DNA of 64,000 nt from Flavobacterium columnare NBRC 100251 = ATCC 23463 (GCF_002530675.1 NZ_PCMX01000013.1:1-64000); one strand, 5' to 3'; counted from the first letter of the stretch, positions 1-10,165 are shown. Program-made: numbers and translations. Notes: generated from the letters alone by a model not told the origin.

Positions 1-151
1 CATATTTTTTATGTGAGCCGTTTTATGTATGCTATTTTAATAGATTAAAAGGAAAAGACTTCTATTTTTTTAAAATAATACTTTGCAATGCTATAAGAAA
101 AGTAGTATCTTTTATTTTTTTGATGAGTTGATGGTGTAAAAGGGGTAACAT

Positions 152-269
152 AAAGTTGGACTAGGTTCCTTTTTATTAGTATGCCCGCCCTTAATACTAC
201 TTATTTTGAGGCATACTTTTGTATAGTAACACGAAATAAAAATGAAATGCGGAACCTAGTTCACAACTT
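152..269. repeat. Long inverted repeat downstream of the TolC gene, likely terminator
   Basis: The outer arms are AAGTTG..CTAGGTTCC near 152-171 and GGAACCTAG...CAACTT near 252-269. A nested pair AGTATGCC / GGCATACT lies inside. The right arm ends in a T run (plus strand), and the leftward TolC gene ends three bases further on. It probably folds into a large transcript-end hairpin. I see no gene in bases 1-151. Confidence 0.55.
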
Positions 270-271
270 TT

Positions 272-1648
272 TTATAAATTATAATTACCTAATAATTTAT
301 AAACACTAATCAATAAATTATAAAACCTGTTTTCTAAAGTAATATCAGAAAGTTTAGAACTTACTAAGGAGTTTTCTCTTGAATTAATTAAAAACAAAGA
401 GCTTTCACCCATTGTAAATAAACGCTCTTCTGCTGATAGCATTTTTTCAAAATCAGACACTAGTTTTTTATTTATTTGAAGTTGTTTTTCTAGAGAAATT
501 TGTTCTTGATTTAATGCTTCTATTTTATTTTTTAATTGTTGTTTTTCAAATTGCAGACTATATTGTATGTCTTGTAGTTTTAATTTGGCTAATTTTAAAC
601 TTCCTCTTTCTTTTCTTAAAAAAAGAGGCATTGTAAGATTTAATCCTAATTTAGAATCTTGAAGGCGATATTTGGTAAAATAATCAGGTTCAGAAAGATA
701 GTTGTAGTTGACATCTAGCTTAGGTAAAAGGGCATTGGCTTTTAGGCGTTGTTCAATAAGTAACATATTTATTTTAGTATCTAATGCTTTAATCTTTGGA
801 TGATTTTCAATAGTAAATTCATTCCATTTAGTTTTTAATAAAGTATTTCGAACTGTTTTTTCTAGTGCAATTTCGGGATAAAGAGTATCATCTATTTCTA
901 AAGGAATAGCATTTTCAGTCCATATATAATTAGAAACTTCTAATTTTGCTTTTGTTAGTTTTAATTTAGCTTCTTCTAGATTTAGTTGACGATTTTTTAC
1001 TATTATAGAAGCTTCTGTGCTATCTATAGCGGGTTTATCGCCTTGTTCTATGAGTTTTTTAACACCTTCAAAGCGGATAAAAGCATTTTTTAAATAGGAT
1101 TCGTATAATTGGACTTCATGATAAACTCGTTTCCAATTAAAATAACTTATTGATGCTTCATATACTACTTCTAGAGCTTGTAAATCACGTTCAGCAGTGT
1201 TGAGTGTAAGGGCTAATTTAGCTTTTCGAATGTCAGCCATTCGTTGATTTATAAATAATCCTTGTCCAATAGGTATGTTAATTCCAAGGGATGTTAATCC
1301 TTGATTAGGTGTGGTCATTTCGGGATTAATAAAAATACCTTCGCTATTATTAAAAGCAGCTTTTAACTCAATTCCGTACCAAGTAGGGATTTTAAAGCTA
1401 CTATTAAAAAGGGTGTAATAATTTTTATCTTTAAAATTTTTTCTATTAAAATCAACTTCTATTTTAGGATCAAAAGCACCTCTTGCTTGCATTAATTGGG
1501 CTTGTGATTCAGATATATTTAGATTAGCTTGTTTTACTAGTGGATGGTATTTTTTTACATAACCTAAAAACTCATTATAGGTAAGTTCTTTAGTTTGTGC
1601 AATCATTGCTATTGGAATGAAAAAAAGTATTGAAAGTAGTTGTTTCAT
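272..1648 (-). CDS. TolC-family outer membrane channel protein
   Basis: 458 aa. Residues 1-18 form a signal peptide (MKQLLSILFFIPIAMIAQ). The rest is the alternating helical coiled-coil pattern of the outer membrane efflux protein family, with two repeats of long Lys/Glu/Leu-rich helices (about 140-250 and 340-440). It would form the outer-membrane exit duct of a tripartite exporter. Its start codon overlaps the stop of the HlyD gene by one base (TAATG), so the two are translationally coupled. It is the last gene of the TetR-ABC-HlyD-TolC operon. The exported substrate cannot be told from the sequence. Confidence 0.88.
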   Translation of the reverse strand: MKQLLSILFFIPIAMIAQTKELTYNEFLGYVKKYHPLVKQANLNISESQAQLMQARGAFDPKIEVDFNRKNFKDKNYYTLFNSSFKIPTWYGIELKAAFNNSEGIFINPEMTTPNQGLTSLGINIPIGQGLFINQRMADIRKAKLALTLNTAERDLQALEVVYEASISYFNWKRVYHEVQLYESYLKNAFIRFEGVKKLIEQGDKPAIDSTEASIIVKNRQLNLEEAKLKLTKAKLEVSNYIWTENAIPLEIDDTLYPEIALEKTVRNTLLKTKWNEFTIENHPKIKALDTKINMLLIEQRLKANALLPKLDVNYNYLSEPDYFTKYRLQDSKLGLNLTMPLFLRKERGSLKLAKLKLQDIQYSLQFEKQQLKNKIEALNQEQISLEKQLQINKKLVSDFEKMLSAEERLFTMGESSLFLINSRENSLVSSKLSDITLENRFYNLLISVYKLLGNYNL

Positions 1649-3000
1649 TATTTTTTCTTTTCTTCTTTAGATTTAGTATTGTTTTTATAAAAATTAGGAG
1701 GAAAGCCATTTAGGGTTCTCCAGATTTCAAACCAAATGGGTACATCATTGAGTAAAGCTAAGGTCTTTGCACCTGCACCAATACTTAATAAATTAGGCCA
1801 TTTTTTATCTTTTGAATCGGGTGCTATCAGGACTCTGTATTTGCCATTATCACTAATAAAATTTTCTTTTGCTACGATAATTCCTCCGAAAGTTCCGTAA
1901 GAAATACCAGCCCATCCACTGAATACAATAGTAGGCCATCCGTCAAACCATACACGAACTTTTTCTCCTTTGTTAACTAAAGGAAAGTCAATAGGATCTA
2001 TATAGGTTTCTACGGCAATTTCAAAATTAGCAGGCATTATACTTACAATAGGAGTTCCTTCCTTTATGGTTTCTCCTACGCCTGATTGTAAAGCTCTATT
2101 TACGTAGCCATCTTGTGGTGCTGTAATATAGTATAGTTTGTTACGAATTTTATAATTAGCGTATTGATTTTTTAATTTATTTACTTGTGCTTCTGTGTCA
2201 TATTGTGAACTTAAAGCTGTTTGTTGATCACTACTTGCTTTAGCTGTTTTTTCAGCGTATTCAGCTTGAATACGATTGAGTTCCATTTGTGCATTCAGCA
2301 CATCATTTTTAGCTGAAATGCATTTGTTTTCTTGAGTTATTAGTTTGGCTTCTACGTCCTGAAGTTTTACTCTTTTTTCTTCTACATCAGTTAAGGGTTT
2401 TAATCCTTCTTTGTTTAGGCTTACAGAACGATTGAATTGCGTATGAACAATTTTTAGTTGGGTTTTTATAGCTTCTAAATCAATACTGTCGCTTTTTACT
2501 TTTAGAAACGATTGTTTTAGTTTGTTTTGAGCCTGTTTGTATTTTAAGTTTTTTTCAGTTTCTATAGCGTCTTTTTGTCCTTCTAATGCTTTTACTTTTT
2601 GATTATAGGATGTTACAGCATTTTCTTTAGCTTTAACTTGACTGCCTGTGTTTTCAATCAAGTTGGGGTCAAAATAGTCTTCTTTAATTTCAGAAATGTA
2701 AACAATTGTATCTCCTTTTTTTACAAAATCGCCTTCTTGTACAAACCATTTTTCTATACGTCCTGCTATGGCTGTTTGAATTTCTTGTGGTCTTTGATTG
2801 GGTTTAAGAGTTGTTACATAACCATTTCCTTTTATATTTTGTGTCCAAGGAAGGAAAAGAAATAGGACTAAAAGAATTCCTGTGCTGATAAAAATTCGTT
2901 TTATAAGTTTGTATTGCCCATTTTCAGCAAATACTTTTGTTGATTTATATTTATGTAAATCAACTGATTTTTCTATTCTATTGTGAGTTATATTAAGCAT
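1648..3000 (-). CDS. HlyD-family periplasmic adaptor (membrane fusion protein)
   Basis: 450 aa. One N-terminal transmembrane helix (about 34-52, ending LVLFLFLPW). A split biotinyl/lipoyl-like domain follows (about 70-110, IEKWFVQEGDFVKKGDTI), then a long coiled coil (about 120-285) and the second lipoyl half with a beta-barrel (APQDGYVNRALQSGVGETIKEG). This is the HlyD/EmrA layout linking an inner-membrane transporter to a TolC duct. It starts three bases after the ABC transporter gene and overlaps the TolC gene by one base. The Lys/Glu-rich tail is cytosol-like in composition and unusual, but short. Confidence 0.88.
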   Translation of the reverse strand: MLNITHNRIEKSVDLHKYKSTKVFAENGQYKLIKRIFISTGILLVLFLFLPWTQNIKGNGYVTTLKPNQRPQEIQTAIAGRIEKWFVQEGDFVKKGDTIVYISEIKEDYFDPNLIENTGSQVKAKENAVTSYNQKVKALEGQKDAIETEKNLKYKQAQNKLKQSFLKVKSDSIDLEAIKTQLKIVHTQFNRSVSLNKEGLKPLTDVEEKRVKLQDVEAKLITQENKCISAKNDVLNAQMELNRIQAEYAEKTAKASSDQQTALSSQYDTEAQVNKLKNQYANYKIRNKLYYITAPQDGYVNRALQSGVGETIKEGTPIVSIMPANFEIAVETYIDPIDFPLVNKGEKVRVWFDGWPTIVFSGWAGISYGTFGGIIVAKENFISDNGKYRVLIAPDSKDKKWPNLLSIGAGAKTLALLNDVPIWFEIWRTLNGFPPNFYKNNTKSKEEKKK

Positions 3001-3003
3001 GAC

Positions 3004-4656
3004 TTATACTAAATGACCGTTATCTATCTTAAATGTTTTATTACATTTTTGTTCCCAATAAGGGTTTTTGCTGATCACAACTAGTGTCCAATCATTTTTA
3101 TTACTGGTTAAATAATCAATTATTTCTTTAGCGGATGTATCATCTGATTTATCTACAGGATCTTCAAGAAATAGAATGTTAGGTTGTTGAATGATGCAAC
3201 GTGCCAAAACAATTTTTTGAGTTACCGATGAATTAATTTGTTTGCCTTCGGGGAAAAGTTGAGTGTCTAATCCGTTAGGAAGATTTTTAATGACCTCTGT
3301 TAATTTTACTTTTTCTAAAATATCTATTACTTGTTTCATGGTAATAGAAGGGTTGTTGCAAGTAATGTTTTCTAGAATGGTTCCTTCAAAAGGGGCTTCA
3401 TTAAGGGTAATAACGCCTATTTTGGTTCTAAACTCTTCTAATGAATATTTTTTATAATTGGTTTCGTTAAGATAAATTGTTCCTGAAGTAGGTTCAATTA
3501 AACGTGCTAATAAACGGATAAGGGTTGTTTTTCCAGCACCATTATCTCCTTTGATTACTACTTTGTCTTTTGGTTCTATTTTAATAGTTATATTAGATAA
3601 TGTAGGGGTGTCGGATCCTTTATATGTAAAAGTTAAATCTTTTGTTTCTATGCTTAGAGCTGTTATTTCTTTTAATTTATACAATCCTTTATCAGTGGTT
3701 AGTGTTTCTACTTCTTTATCTACAACTGCTCCTAGTTTTTCTAAGGAAGTAAGAACATCATAAAACAATTCTAAACCTGAAAATAATTTTTCAACCGCAG
3801 CTACAATGCTTAAAATTACAATTTCAGCAGCTACAAACTGTCCTATATTCATTTGTTGGTTGAGTACTAAAATGCCTCCTATTATTAATAAACCAGCGGT
3901 TAGTAAGATTTTGAAACCAACTAATTGAATAAACTGTTTACGAAGGATTTTAAAATGGTTTTCTCTTTGTTCTAAATATTCATTTACTAACTTATCATTT
4001 TTTTCTAAAGAGAATAGAAATAGATTTTGATTTTTAAAACTAATATGATTACGGGCAATTTCTTGTAACCAATGAGCTACTTTGTATTTGTATTTAGATT
4101 CTTTTAAGCTGGTTGCTAATCCAGCTCTAAAGTTCATTCTGTAGATTAGGTACAATAGTGTTATTAATATAATTCCGAAAAAAATAAAAAAAGAATGATA
4201 TAAAGATAGTAGTACAATTCCAAATAGAATTTGTAATAAAGCTGTTGAAATATCTAATAGTAATTTTGAAACACCTTTTTGAATATTTAAGGTGTCAAAA
4301 AAACGATTGGCTAATTCAGGGGGGTATTCGTCACGAAATTCACTTGTTTTTATTCTTGGAAATCGGTATGCAAACTCAAAAGAAGCTCGGACAAATATTT
4401 TTTGTTGCAAGTTTTCAGTAATTCGGAATTGCATAATTTTCATAATACCAACTAGGGCAACGCCTATAATTACTACAATAACTAATACGATCCAAGAGGT
4501 ACTTACTTGTCCCGCTTGTATAAAGTTAATGATAGATTGTATTCCTAATGGTAATGATAGACTTATTATGCCTGAAAAAATAGCATACAAAAAGATCTGA
4601 GAAATGTCTTTTTTATCTAAAGAAATAAGTTTTTTAAATCGTTCAAAAGGGGTCAT
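3004..4656 (-). CDS. ABC transporter permease/ATPase with a degenerate nucleotide-binding domain
   Basis: 550 aa half-transporter: about six transmembrane helices in residues 20-300 and a nucleotide-binding domain in 335-550. Walker A is intact (GDNGAGKT, 370-377). The other motifs are altered. The Q-loop Gln position holds Leu (418). The signature LSGGQ is replaced by NSSVTQ (475-480). The Walker B pair Asp-Glu is swapped to Glu-Asp (498-499). The switch His is Lys (530). There is no peptidase domain. With the HlyD and TolC genes it makes a type I-like exporter. It overlaps the TetR gene by four bases (ATGA). ATP hydrolysis may be weak or atypical. Confidence 0.85.
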   Translation of the reverse strand: MTPFERFKKLISLDKKDISQIFLYAIFSGIISLSLPLGIQSIINFIQAGQVSTSWIVLVIVVIIGVALVGIMKIMQFRITENLQQKIFVRASFEFAYRFPRIKTSEFRDEYPPELANRFFDTLNIQKGVSKLLLDISTALLQILFGIVLLSLYHSFFIFFGIILITLLYLIYRMNFRAGLATSLKESKYKYKVAHWLQEIARNHISFKNQNLFLFSLEKNDKLVNEYLEQRENHFKILRKQFIQLVGFKILLTAGLLIIGGILVLNQQMNIGQFVAAEIVILSIVAAVEKLFSGLELFYDVLTSLEKLGAVVDKEVETLTTDKGLYKLKEITALSIETKDLTFTYKGSDTPTLSNITIKIEPKDKVVIKGDNGAGKTTLIRLLARLIEPTSGTIYLNETNYKKYSLEEFRTKIGVITLNEAPFEGTILENITCNNPSITMKQVIDILEKVKLTEVIKNLPNGLDTQLFPEGKQINSSVTQKIVLARCIIQQPNILFLEDPVDKSDDTSAKEIIDYLTSNKNDWTLVVISKNPYWEQKCNKTFKIDNGHLV

Positions 4657-5324
4657 AATATAGATTTTTTAGCTAAGTCAATAAAGAAGTCAGACACATC
4701 ATCTTTTTCATTAAAGTTAGTAATAGTTTTAAAATGTTGTTTTATAAATTGTTGATGTAATGATCCTTCTACTATGGTAGAAGCTAAACTCTTAGCGTAT
4801 TTATACGATGGATTTATTTCATTAATAATATCAAAAATTCGGTTTATGACTCTTTTATATACCAAGAAAAAACCTTCTTTGTTTTCCTCGTCTACTTCTT
4901 TGGTTAAGAAGGTTTTTGTAAATTCAGAAACGATAATTTTATTTAAAAGAGCTTCATTAATATGGGGGGTATTTGTATCATCTTTTATATTTTGAGAAAC
5001 GATTTGAATAGCTCTTTCTAACTTTTCTATTGAATTGGAGATATTGGTTGTACTAAAAACAATATGATACTCCATCCATGCCCAATACCAAGTAGATAAG
5101 TACAACATCATCTTATGCTTATTTTCGAAATAGCGATAAATAGAACTCTCATTCGATTGAATACGTTCACCTAGTTTTTTGAATGTAAATAATTCAAATC
5201 CTATTTCGTTAATAAGGACGATACTGTGCTCAATGATTTTTCTTCCTAATTCCGAAGTTTCAGGGTCTTTGACATACAATTTGTCATTGATCGCTATTTT
5301 TATATTTGAGAGAAGATGTTTCAT
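4653..5324 (-). CDS. TetR-family transcriptional regulator
   Basis: 223 aa from the ATG at 5324. An upstream TTG at 5342 would give six more residues, but it overlaps a -7-type promoter box, so the ATG is preferred. The N-terminal 60 or so residues contain the TetR helix-turn-helix (..IGFELFTFKKLGERIQSNESSIYRYFENKHKMMLYL read in pieces: GERIQSNESSIYRYFENK). The C-terminal helical domain is divergent, as usual for ligand-binding regions. It is the first gene of the export operon and probably represses its own promoter through the palindrome at 5356-5370. Confidence 0.85.
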   Translation of the reverse strand: MKHLLSNIKIAINDKLYVKDPETSELGRKIIEHSIVLINEIGFELFTFKKLGERIQSNESSIYRYFENKHKMMLYLSTWYWAWMEYHIVFSTTNISNSIEKLERAIQIVSQNIKDDTNTPHINEALLNKIIVSEFTKTFLTKEVDEENKEGFFLVYKRVINRIFDIINEINPSYKYAKSLASTIVEGSLHQQFIKQHFKTITNFNEKDDVSDFFIDLAKKSIL

Positions 5325-5339
5325 CTTTATTCTTTTGAA

Positions 5340-5370
5340 CAAAGATATAAAAAATAATAGTATTACTATT
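5340..5370 (-). promoter_or_regulatory. Promoter and palindromic operator of the TetR-ABC-HlyD-TolC operon
   Basis: On the minus strand TATCTTTG (5347-5340) matches the Bacteroidota -7 box TAnnTTTG. Nine bases upstream is a perfect 15-bp palindrome AATAGTA-T-TACTATT (5356-5370), lying in the spacer where a bound TetR dimer would block polymerase. The promoter match and palindrome are seen directly. Autorepression is inferred from TetR family practice. Confidence 0.6.
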
Positions 5371-5504
5371 GATTTAAAAAGTTAAACTTTTATATAGTTC
5401 ATTAATGATTATTGTGTACAAGCTATTTTTTGGGTATCAAAATGATAAAACGTAAAAAACTAAAAATATAAAAAAGCTTTTTGTAAATTTGGGTAAAAAG
5501 CCCA

Positions 5505-7739
5505 ATGAACAAATACAATTACTTGATAATCTGTTTTTTTTTGTTTTCTATGTGTTTGCATGGACAGGAAAATGCTGAGTTTTATATAAAGAAAATTGTA
5601 TTTTGTCAACACAATAGCCAACTTGTTAATTATCAGTTGACAAGTTATAATAATCTTATTATTACAGCTAATCCTAAAAACTCTCAAGGTCATATAGACA
5701 CTCTTTATAAATTTAAGAAAGGAAATAAAATTATTAAAGAAATTGATTCGTCTGATTATATATTTAAAAAGATAATTTCAAAACAACATTTGTACCAAGC
5801 AGAGAAAATTTCAGTAATCACAAAAAACAATAAAAGGATCAAAGAAGAGATAGTTGCTACCCGTATGGCTGGTTTTAAGGAGCCTATAGCGGAATATTTT
5901 ACATTGCAATTGCATCCTTTTGAATTATACGATCCTAAATTAGAAATAGTAGAAAAAGAATACATAAATCCCATTTCAGAAAAAGGGTTGACTAAATACA
6001 TCTTTTCTGTGACTAATTATGCTTTTGAACAAAACCGTGAACTGGTTCGGATAACATTCGATCCTAAAAATGCCAAAGCTTTGAATCTAGTAAGAGGAGA
6101 ATTGCTTGTAGATACTAAAAATTTTAATATCGCTAAAGCTACTTTTTATACATTAGGAAAAATAGAATGCCATTCAGTTCATTCCTATACATATAGTGAA
6201 ACAGCAAATAATTGGCTTCCTTCACGAACACAATTAATTTTAAAAAAAGGAAATAGTAAATACCCTATAAAAATATTAGGAGAATACATTACTTTTGAAG
6301 ACTCAGAAAAAAAATACAATCCCAGAGGAAAAAAATATGCTACTGATTTTATAGAAATAATCGTTACTACTCAATATTCACAATTAACATTAGGGGATTT
6401 TCCTATAAAAAAAAGATATTTTCCTATATCATTATCTAATAAAGCTACTAAACGAAAAGAGGCTATTTGGTTTGAGTCGTTTAAGGATTCTATAGATAAA
6501 CGAAGTTTGCCTACCTATATTTCCCTAGACAGTTTAATAACTGCTAGGAAATATGAAAACAAACTAAAAATGGGACGTAAAATCATAAGGGGATATTATC
6601 CTATACCTTTTTTTGATATGGATTTGCGATACCTTTTTAAATATAATAATCACGAAGGGGTACGTTTAGGACTAGGAGGTATTACTAATGATTCTTTCTC
6701 TAAGTACTTTAGAGCAGAGGCTTATTTTGGATATGGTACTAAAGATTACGATTTCAAAAAAGGGGGATCCGCTACTTTTTTGTTGGATCGTGCTTCTGAA
6801 ACATGGTTCGGGGTAGGGTATCAAGAGGATGTAACTGAAATAGCTAATGAGAATCTTGAAATAGATAAAAAAACATTTAAAATTTATGATTCAAGACCTT
6901 TTAATTTAACTACTTTTTATAACCATCGAACTCTTAAAATTTTTATAGAAAACAAAATAATACCTAAGACAGAATCTATTCTTCAAGTAACTAGGAGTGT
7001 TATTGCACCTCTATTTAACTATCATTATGAATTAGAGGGTGATTTATATAAAGAATTTTATTTAAATACATTTACATTCTCTATGCAATGGAATCCTTTT
7101 AGTAAATATATGCAAATCCCTAGTGGTAGGATAGAATACAAAAATGAATATCCAAAGTTTACTTTTCAGTTTTCAAAAACAATTCCTAATTCATCGAATG
7201 ACTTGTTTCAGTATAAACGGTATGACTTTCGATTAGAATATTATAAGAAAGTATTTAATAACCATAAAATTGATTTTCAATTAGAGGTGGGTTCTATAGA
7301 TGGTATAGTTCCTATTACACATTTGTATAATCATTCGCCAAATAATTTACAAAAAGAAAAGATGATTGAACGGGTTAACTTTGCAGGAAAAGATAGTTTT
7401 GAAACAATGTTTTTCAACGAATTTTTTTCCAATAAACAACTCTATACGCATATTCGATATCAGTTCCCGAAATGGGAAATAAATAGGCAAATAAAACCTG
7501 TTTTTAATACGGTGCTTAGGTATGGAATAGGAAGTCTTAGTTCGAAAGAAAATCATAAAGAAATTGTTTTCAAAACATTAGAAAAAGGTTACTGGGAATC
7601 GGGTATAGAAATAGCCCAAATCTATAATGGCTTGGGAATATCAAGTTTTTATAGATTTGGGTCTAATCAGCTACCTTCTTTTAAAGATAATCTAGCTATA
7701 AAGTTAAGTCTACAGATTAATTTAGGGTTTGATAATTAA
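5505..7739 (+). CDS. DUF5686-family outer membrane protein
   Basis: 744 aa with an N-terminal signal peptide (about 1-20, ending CLHGQ). Residues 20-330 are a periplasmic domain. Residues 360-744 have the alternating aromatic beta-strand pattern of an outer-membrane barrel, with the family-typical segment YNNHEGVRLGLGG (around 385) and FGYGTKD..KGGSATFLLDR. Many family members begin with a carboxypeptidase-regulatory-like domain, and I do not see a clear one here. Function is unknown. A box TAAATTTG (5484-5491) just upstream may be its -7 element. Its last 18 bases overlap the convergent antiporter gene. Confidence 0.75.
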   Translation: MNKYNYLIICFFLFSMCLHGQENAEFYIKKIVFCQHNSQLVNYQLTSYNNLIITANPKNSQGHIDTLYKFKKGNKIIKEIDSSDYIFKKIISKQHLYQAEKISVITKNNKRIKEEIVATRMAGFKEPIAEYFTLQLHPFELYDPKLEIVEKEYINPISEKGLTKYIFSVTNYAFEQNRELVRITFDPKNAKALNLVRGELLVDTKNFNIAKATFYTLGKIECHSVHSYTYSETANNWLPSRTQLILKKGNSKYPIKILGEYITFEDSEKKYNPRGKKYATDFIEIIVTTQYSQLTLGDFPIKKRYFPISLSNKATKRKEAIWFESFKDSIDKRSLPTYISLDSLITARKYENKLKMGRKIIRGYYPIPFFDMDLRYLFKYNNHEGVRLGLGGITNDSFSKYFRAEAYFGYGTKDYDFKKGGSATFLLDRASETWFGVGYQEDVTEIANENLEIDKKTFKIYDSRPFNLTTFYNHRTLKIFIENKIIPKTESILQVTRSVIAPLFNYHYELEGDLYKEFYLNTFTFSMQWNPFSKYMQIPSGRIEYKNEYPKFTFQFSKTIPNSSNDLFQYKRYDFRLEYYKKVFNNHKIDFQLEVGSIDGIVPITHLYNHSPNNLQKEKMIERVNFAGKDSFETMFFNEFFSNKQLYTHIRYQFPKWEINRQIKPVFNTVLRYGIGSLSSKENHKEIVFKTLEKGYWESGIEIAQIYNGLGISSFYRFGSNQLPSFKDNLAIKLSLQINLGFDN

Positions 7740-9992
7740 TACAGAGGGTAAATTGCTTAACCATAAATTATTAGAAGCGACTAGTTTTTTCCAGCTTTCA
7801 AGACTTATTAGCATTAAATCTTGTTTAACTAAAAATGCTTTTTGAACTTGATTTTCTTTAACTACAGAAATATTATCTGGAAATTCTTTATTTAATGATT
7901 CAATAGCATTTTTTATTAAATAATTATTTTCTAGTTGATGTTTTACAACTACTAAATTTACTTTAGAATTATTATTGTAGACAAATTTTTGAATATAGTC
8001 TACCAGAAAAGCATCTTCCGAACAAAATAAGGGGACAAAAATTTTATCTAAAGATTGCAATTCGTTGTCAGCCAATATTCCCAGAGGCGTTTTATTTTTA
8101 GATATTATTTGCTGGGTTCTCTCGTCAAATATAGAATTGGTAAACAAACCTTCTTTTCCTGTTAATTTGTCTAATAAGCGATCAGGATTGATTAATCGAG
8201 TTGTAAAGCCAATTACTTTTCCTAAAAGCGAACCTTCGAAAATTGATTTTCCTAAACCAACTAATAATAAATCATAATCTCCTTTTCCAGCTACTTCAGC
8301 AATATCAGTTTCTATATCTACAGTTGCTTTGAAAATAGTAGATATTTCTTGATTTAAGCTTTTAGATTCTTCTAAAATAGGAATAAAGGATTCTTTTTCA
8401 TATTCTTCCGTATTGTAACCGTGCATTTCGTCACTTACAGAGAGGTGCATAGCGGTAATAACAGAGCTTTCTTTTTCTTTTTTGATTAAAGCATTGGCTA
8501 CTTTTAGTAAGGATTTGCCTTTTTCGTGATTTCCAAAAGAAATTAATATTTTAAATCTATGGAAACCCTCTGTGATTTCAGGAACAATTTGATCTTTAGT
8601 TTTAAAAATAAAATTAATTAAATCTAAAGCAGGACCTGTCATAAAGGTTGTAACTAGAGCCATTATAACCATCATGGTAAAGATTTCAGAGGTAAGTACT
8701 CCTAGATCATACCCGATATTTAGTACGACCAATTCCATTAGACCACGGGTATTCATCAGAGCTCCAATTATAAAACTATCTTTCCAGGTTTGCCCAACGA
8801 ACTTAGAGGTTAATGCTCCTCCAATAAATTTGCCTGTTACAGCAACTAAGATAATAAATCCTGTTATTTTCCATAAATACGGCTCATTAATTAATCCAAT
8901 TTGTGTTCTTAATCCTGTAAAAACAAAAAATAATGGAAGCAATAAGATTAATGAAACATCCTCAACCTTATCAATGAATATGTGTCTAAACTTGGCAATA
9001 TCAGGCATAATAGCTCCTGTCATAAAAGCACCAAATAAGGCGTGGATTCCTATGATTTCAGTACAGTATGATGAAATAATTAAGGTTAAAAAGAAAATAG
9101 CTACTACAGGTTTACTCAAACTTTCACTTTTTGAATATAAATCACCTACTCTTTTTAAGAAGGGTTTTACCAAGAACAGCATTACTAAAACATAAATGGC
9201 GGCCAGTGCAATTATATATAATGAACTAGCAAAAGTACCTGCTTTTACAATGGCAATAACTGCTGCTAGTAAACACCAAGCGGTTATATCATCAGCTGCC
9301 GCACAAGTAATAACGATTGTTCCTAACTTTGTTTTATGCAATCCTCTTTCTTGTACAATACGTGCTAAAACAGGAAAGGCGGTAATACTCATGGCAATAC
9401 CTAGAAATAAAGCAAAAGATAAGAATTCTACCCCTTGAGGAGCAAATTTATGATATACAAAATAGGCTAATACCATACCTAAAGCAAAAGGAATGATGAT
9501 ACTGGCGTGGCTTATTACCACGGCATCATTGGCTTTGTTTTTTAATACTTTTAAGTCTAACTCCATTCCTATTACAAACATAAAGAGGATTAAACCAATC
9601 TGGCTTAAGAACTGCAGATTGCCTAATGACTCTATTGGAAAGATAAGAGTAGTAAACTCAGGAAAATACATCCCCACAACGGAGGGCCCTAAAAATATAC
9701 CCGCAATAATCTCTCCTATTACGGATGGCTGTCCAATTTTTCTAAAAATCCAACCAAAAAATCGAGCGACTATGACTATCGTAATAATTTGTGCTAATAA
9801 AATAGCTAAAGGATGTTTTACATTATGAATAAGTGATTCTAAAAATTGTCCCCATAATGTATTATGTGAATTAGGAGCTGTAACTTTTCTTCCTATTTCT
9901 AGGTTTTTGCCTTGTTGTACAATCCAGTACATCAAAGCTGTAAAAACTCCAGTAACAGTAAAATAGAAAATAGCGTTTTTAAGTTTTTTCAT
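7722..9992 (-). CDS. CPA2-type cation/proton antiporter with C-terminal USP-like domain
   Basis: 756 aa. One extra N-terminal helix (10-28), then about twelve transmembrane helices (60-450) with the family start GQPSVIGEIIAGIFLGPSVVG in the first conserved helix pair, a CAAADDITAW segment (two Asp in a membrane helix, typical of ion-binding) and HALFGAFMTGAIMP. Residues 480-756 resemble two universal-stress-protein-like cytosolic modules. This is the Kef/Nha layout used for K+ or Na+ against H+. The ion cannot be decided from sequence. It is a single gene, transcribed toward the DUF5686 gene, with an 18-bp antisense overlap at the 3' ends. Confidence 0.85.
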   Translation of the reverse strand: MKKLKNAIFYFTVTGVFTALMYWIVQQGKNLEIGRKVTAPNSHNTLWGQFLESLIHNVKHPLAILLAQIITIVIVARFFGWIFRKIGQPSVIGEIIAGIFLGPSVVGMYFPEFTTLIFPIESLGNLQFLSQIGLILFMFVIGMELDLKVLKNKANDAVVISHASIIIPFALGMVLAYFVYHKFAPQGVEFLSFALFLGIAMSITAFPVLARIVQERGLHKTKLGTIVITCAAADDITAWCLLAAVIAIVKAGTFASSLYIIALAAIYVLVMLFLVKPFLKRVGDLYSKSESLSKPVVAIFFLTLIISSYCTEIIGIHALFGAFMTGAIMPDIAKFRHIFIDKVEDVSLILLLPLFFVFTGLRTQIGLINEPYLWKITGFIILVAVTGKFIGGALTSKFVGQTWKDSFIIGALMNTRGLMELVVLNIGYDLGVLTSEIFTMMVIMALVTTFMTGPALDLINFIFKTKDQIVPEITEGFHRFKILISFGNHEKGKSLLKVANALIKKEKESSVITAMHLSVSDEMHGYNTEEYEKESFIPILEESKSLNQEISTIFKATVDIETDIAEVAGKGDYDLLLVGLGKSIFEGSLLGKVIGFTTRLINPDRLLDKLTGKEGLFTNSIFDERTQQIISKNKTPLGILADNELQSLDKIFVPLFCSEDAFLVDYIQKFVYNNNSKVNLVVVKHQLENNYLIKNAIESLNKEFPDNISVVKENQVQKAFLVKQDLMLISLESWKKLVASNNLWLSNLPSVLIIKP

Positions 9993-10165
9993 TTTTTCAT
10001 AAATACATAATGTTTACAAATATGCTAAAATATGTATTCAAATAAAATAATAATCCTAAGATTTAATCAAAAAATAATTCTACAAAGTTTTAATAATAAA
10101 AGTTAGACCAATTGACCTAAAAAATAGAATTGGTTTTTCTAAATTTGTAATCGCTGTTATAGAAT

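Noticed and set aside
10109-10138. Hairpin GACCAATT / AATTGGTT upstream of the MMPL transporter as a regulator site
   Set aside because: It is an AT-rich, weak stem of the sort expected by chance in this sequence, with no second copy.
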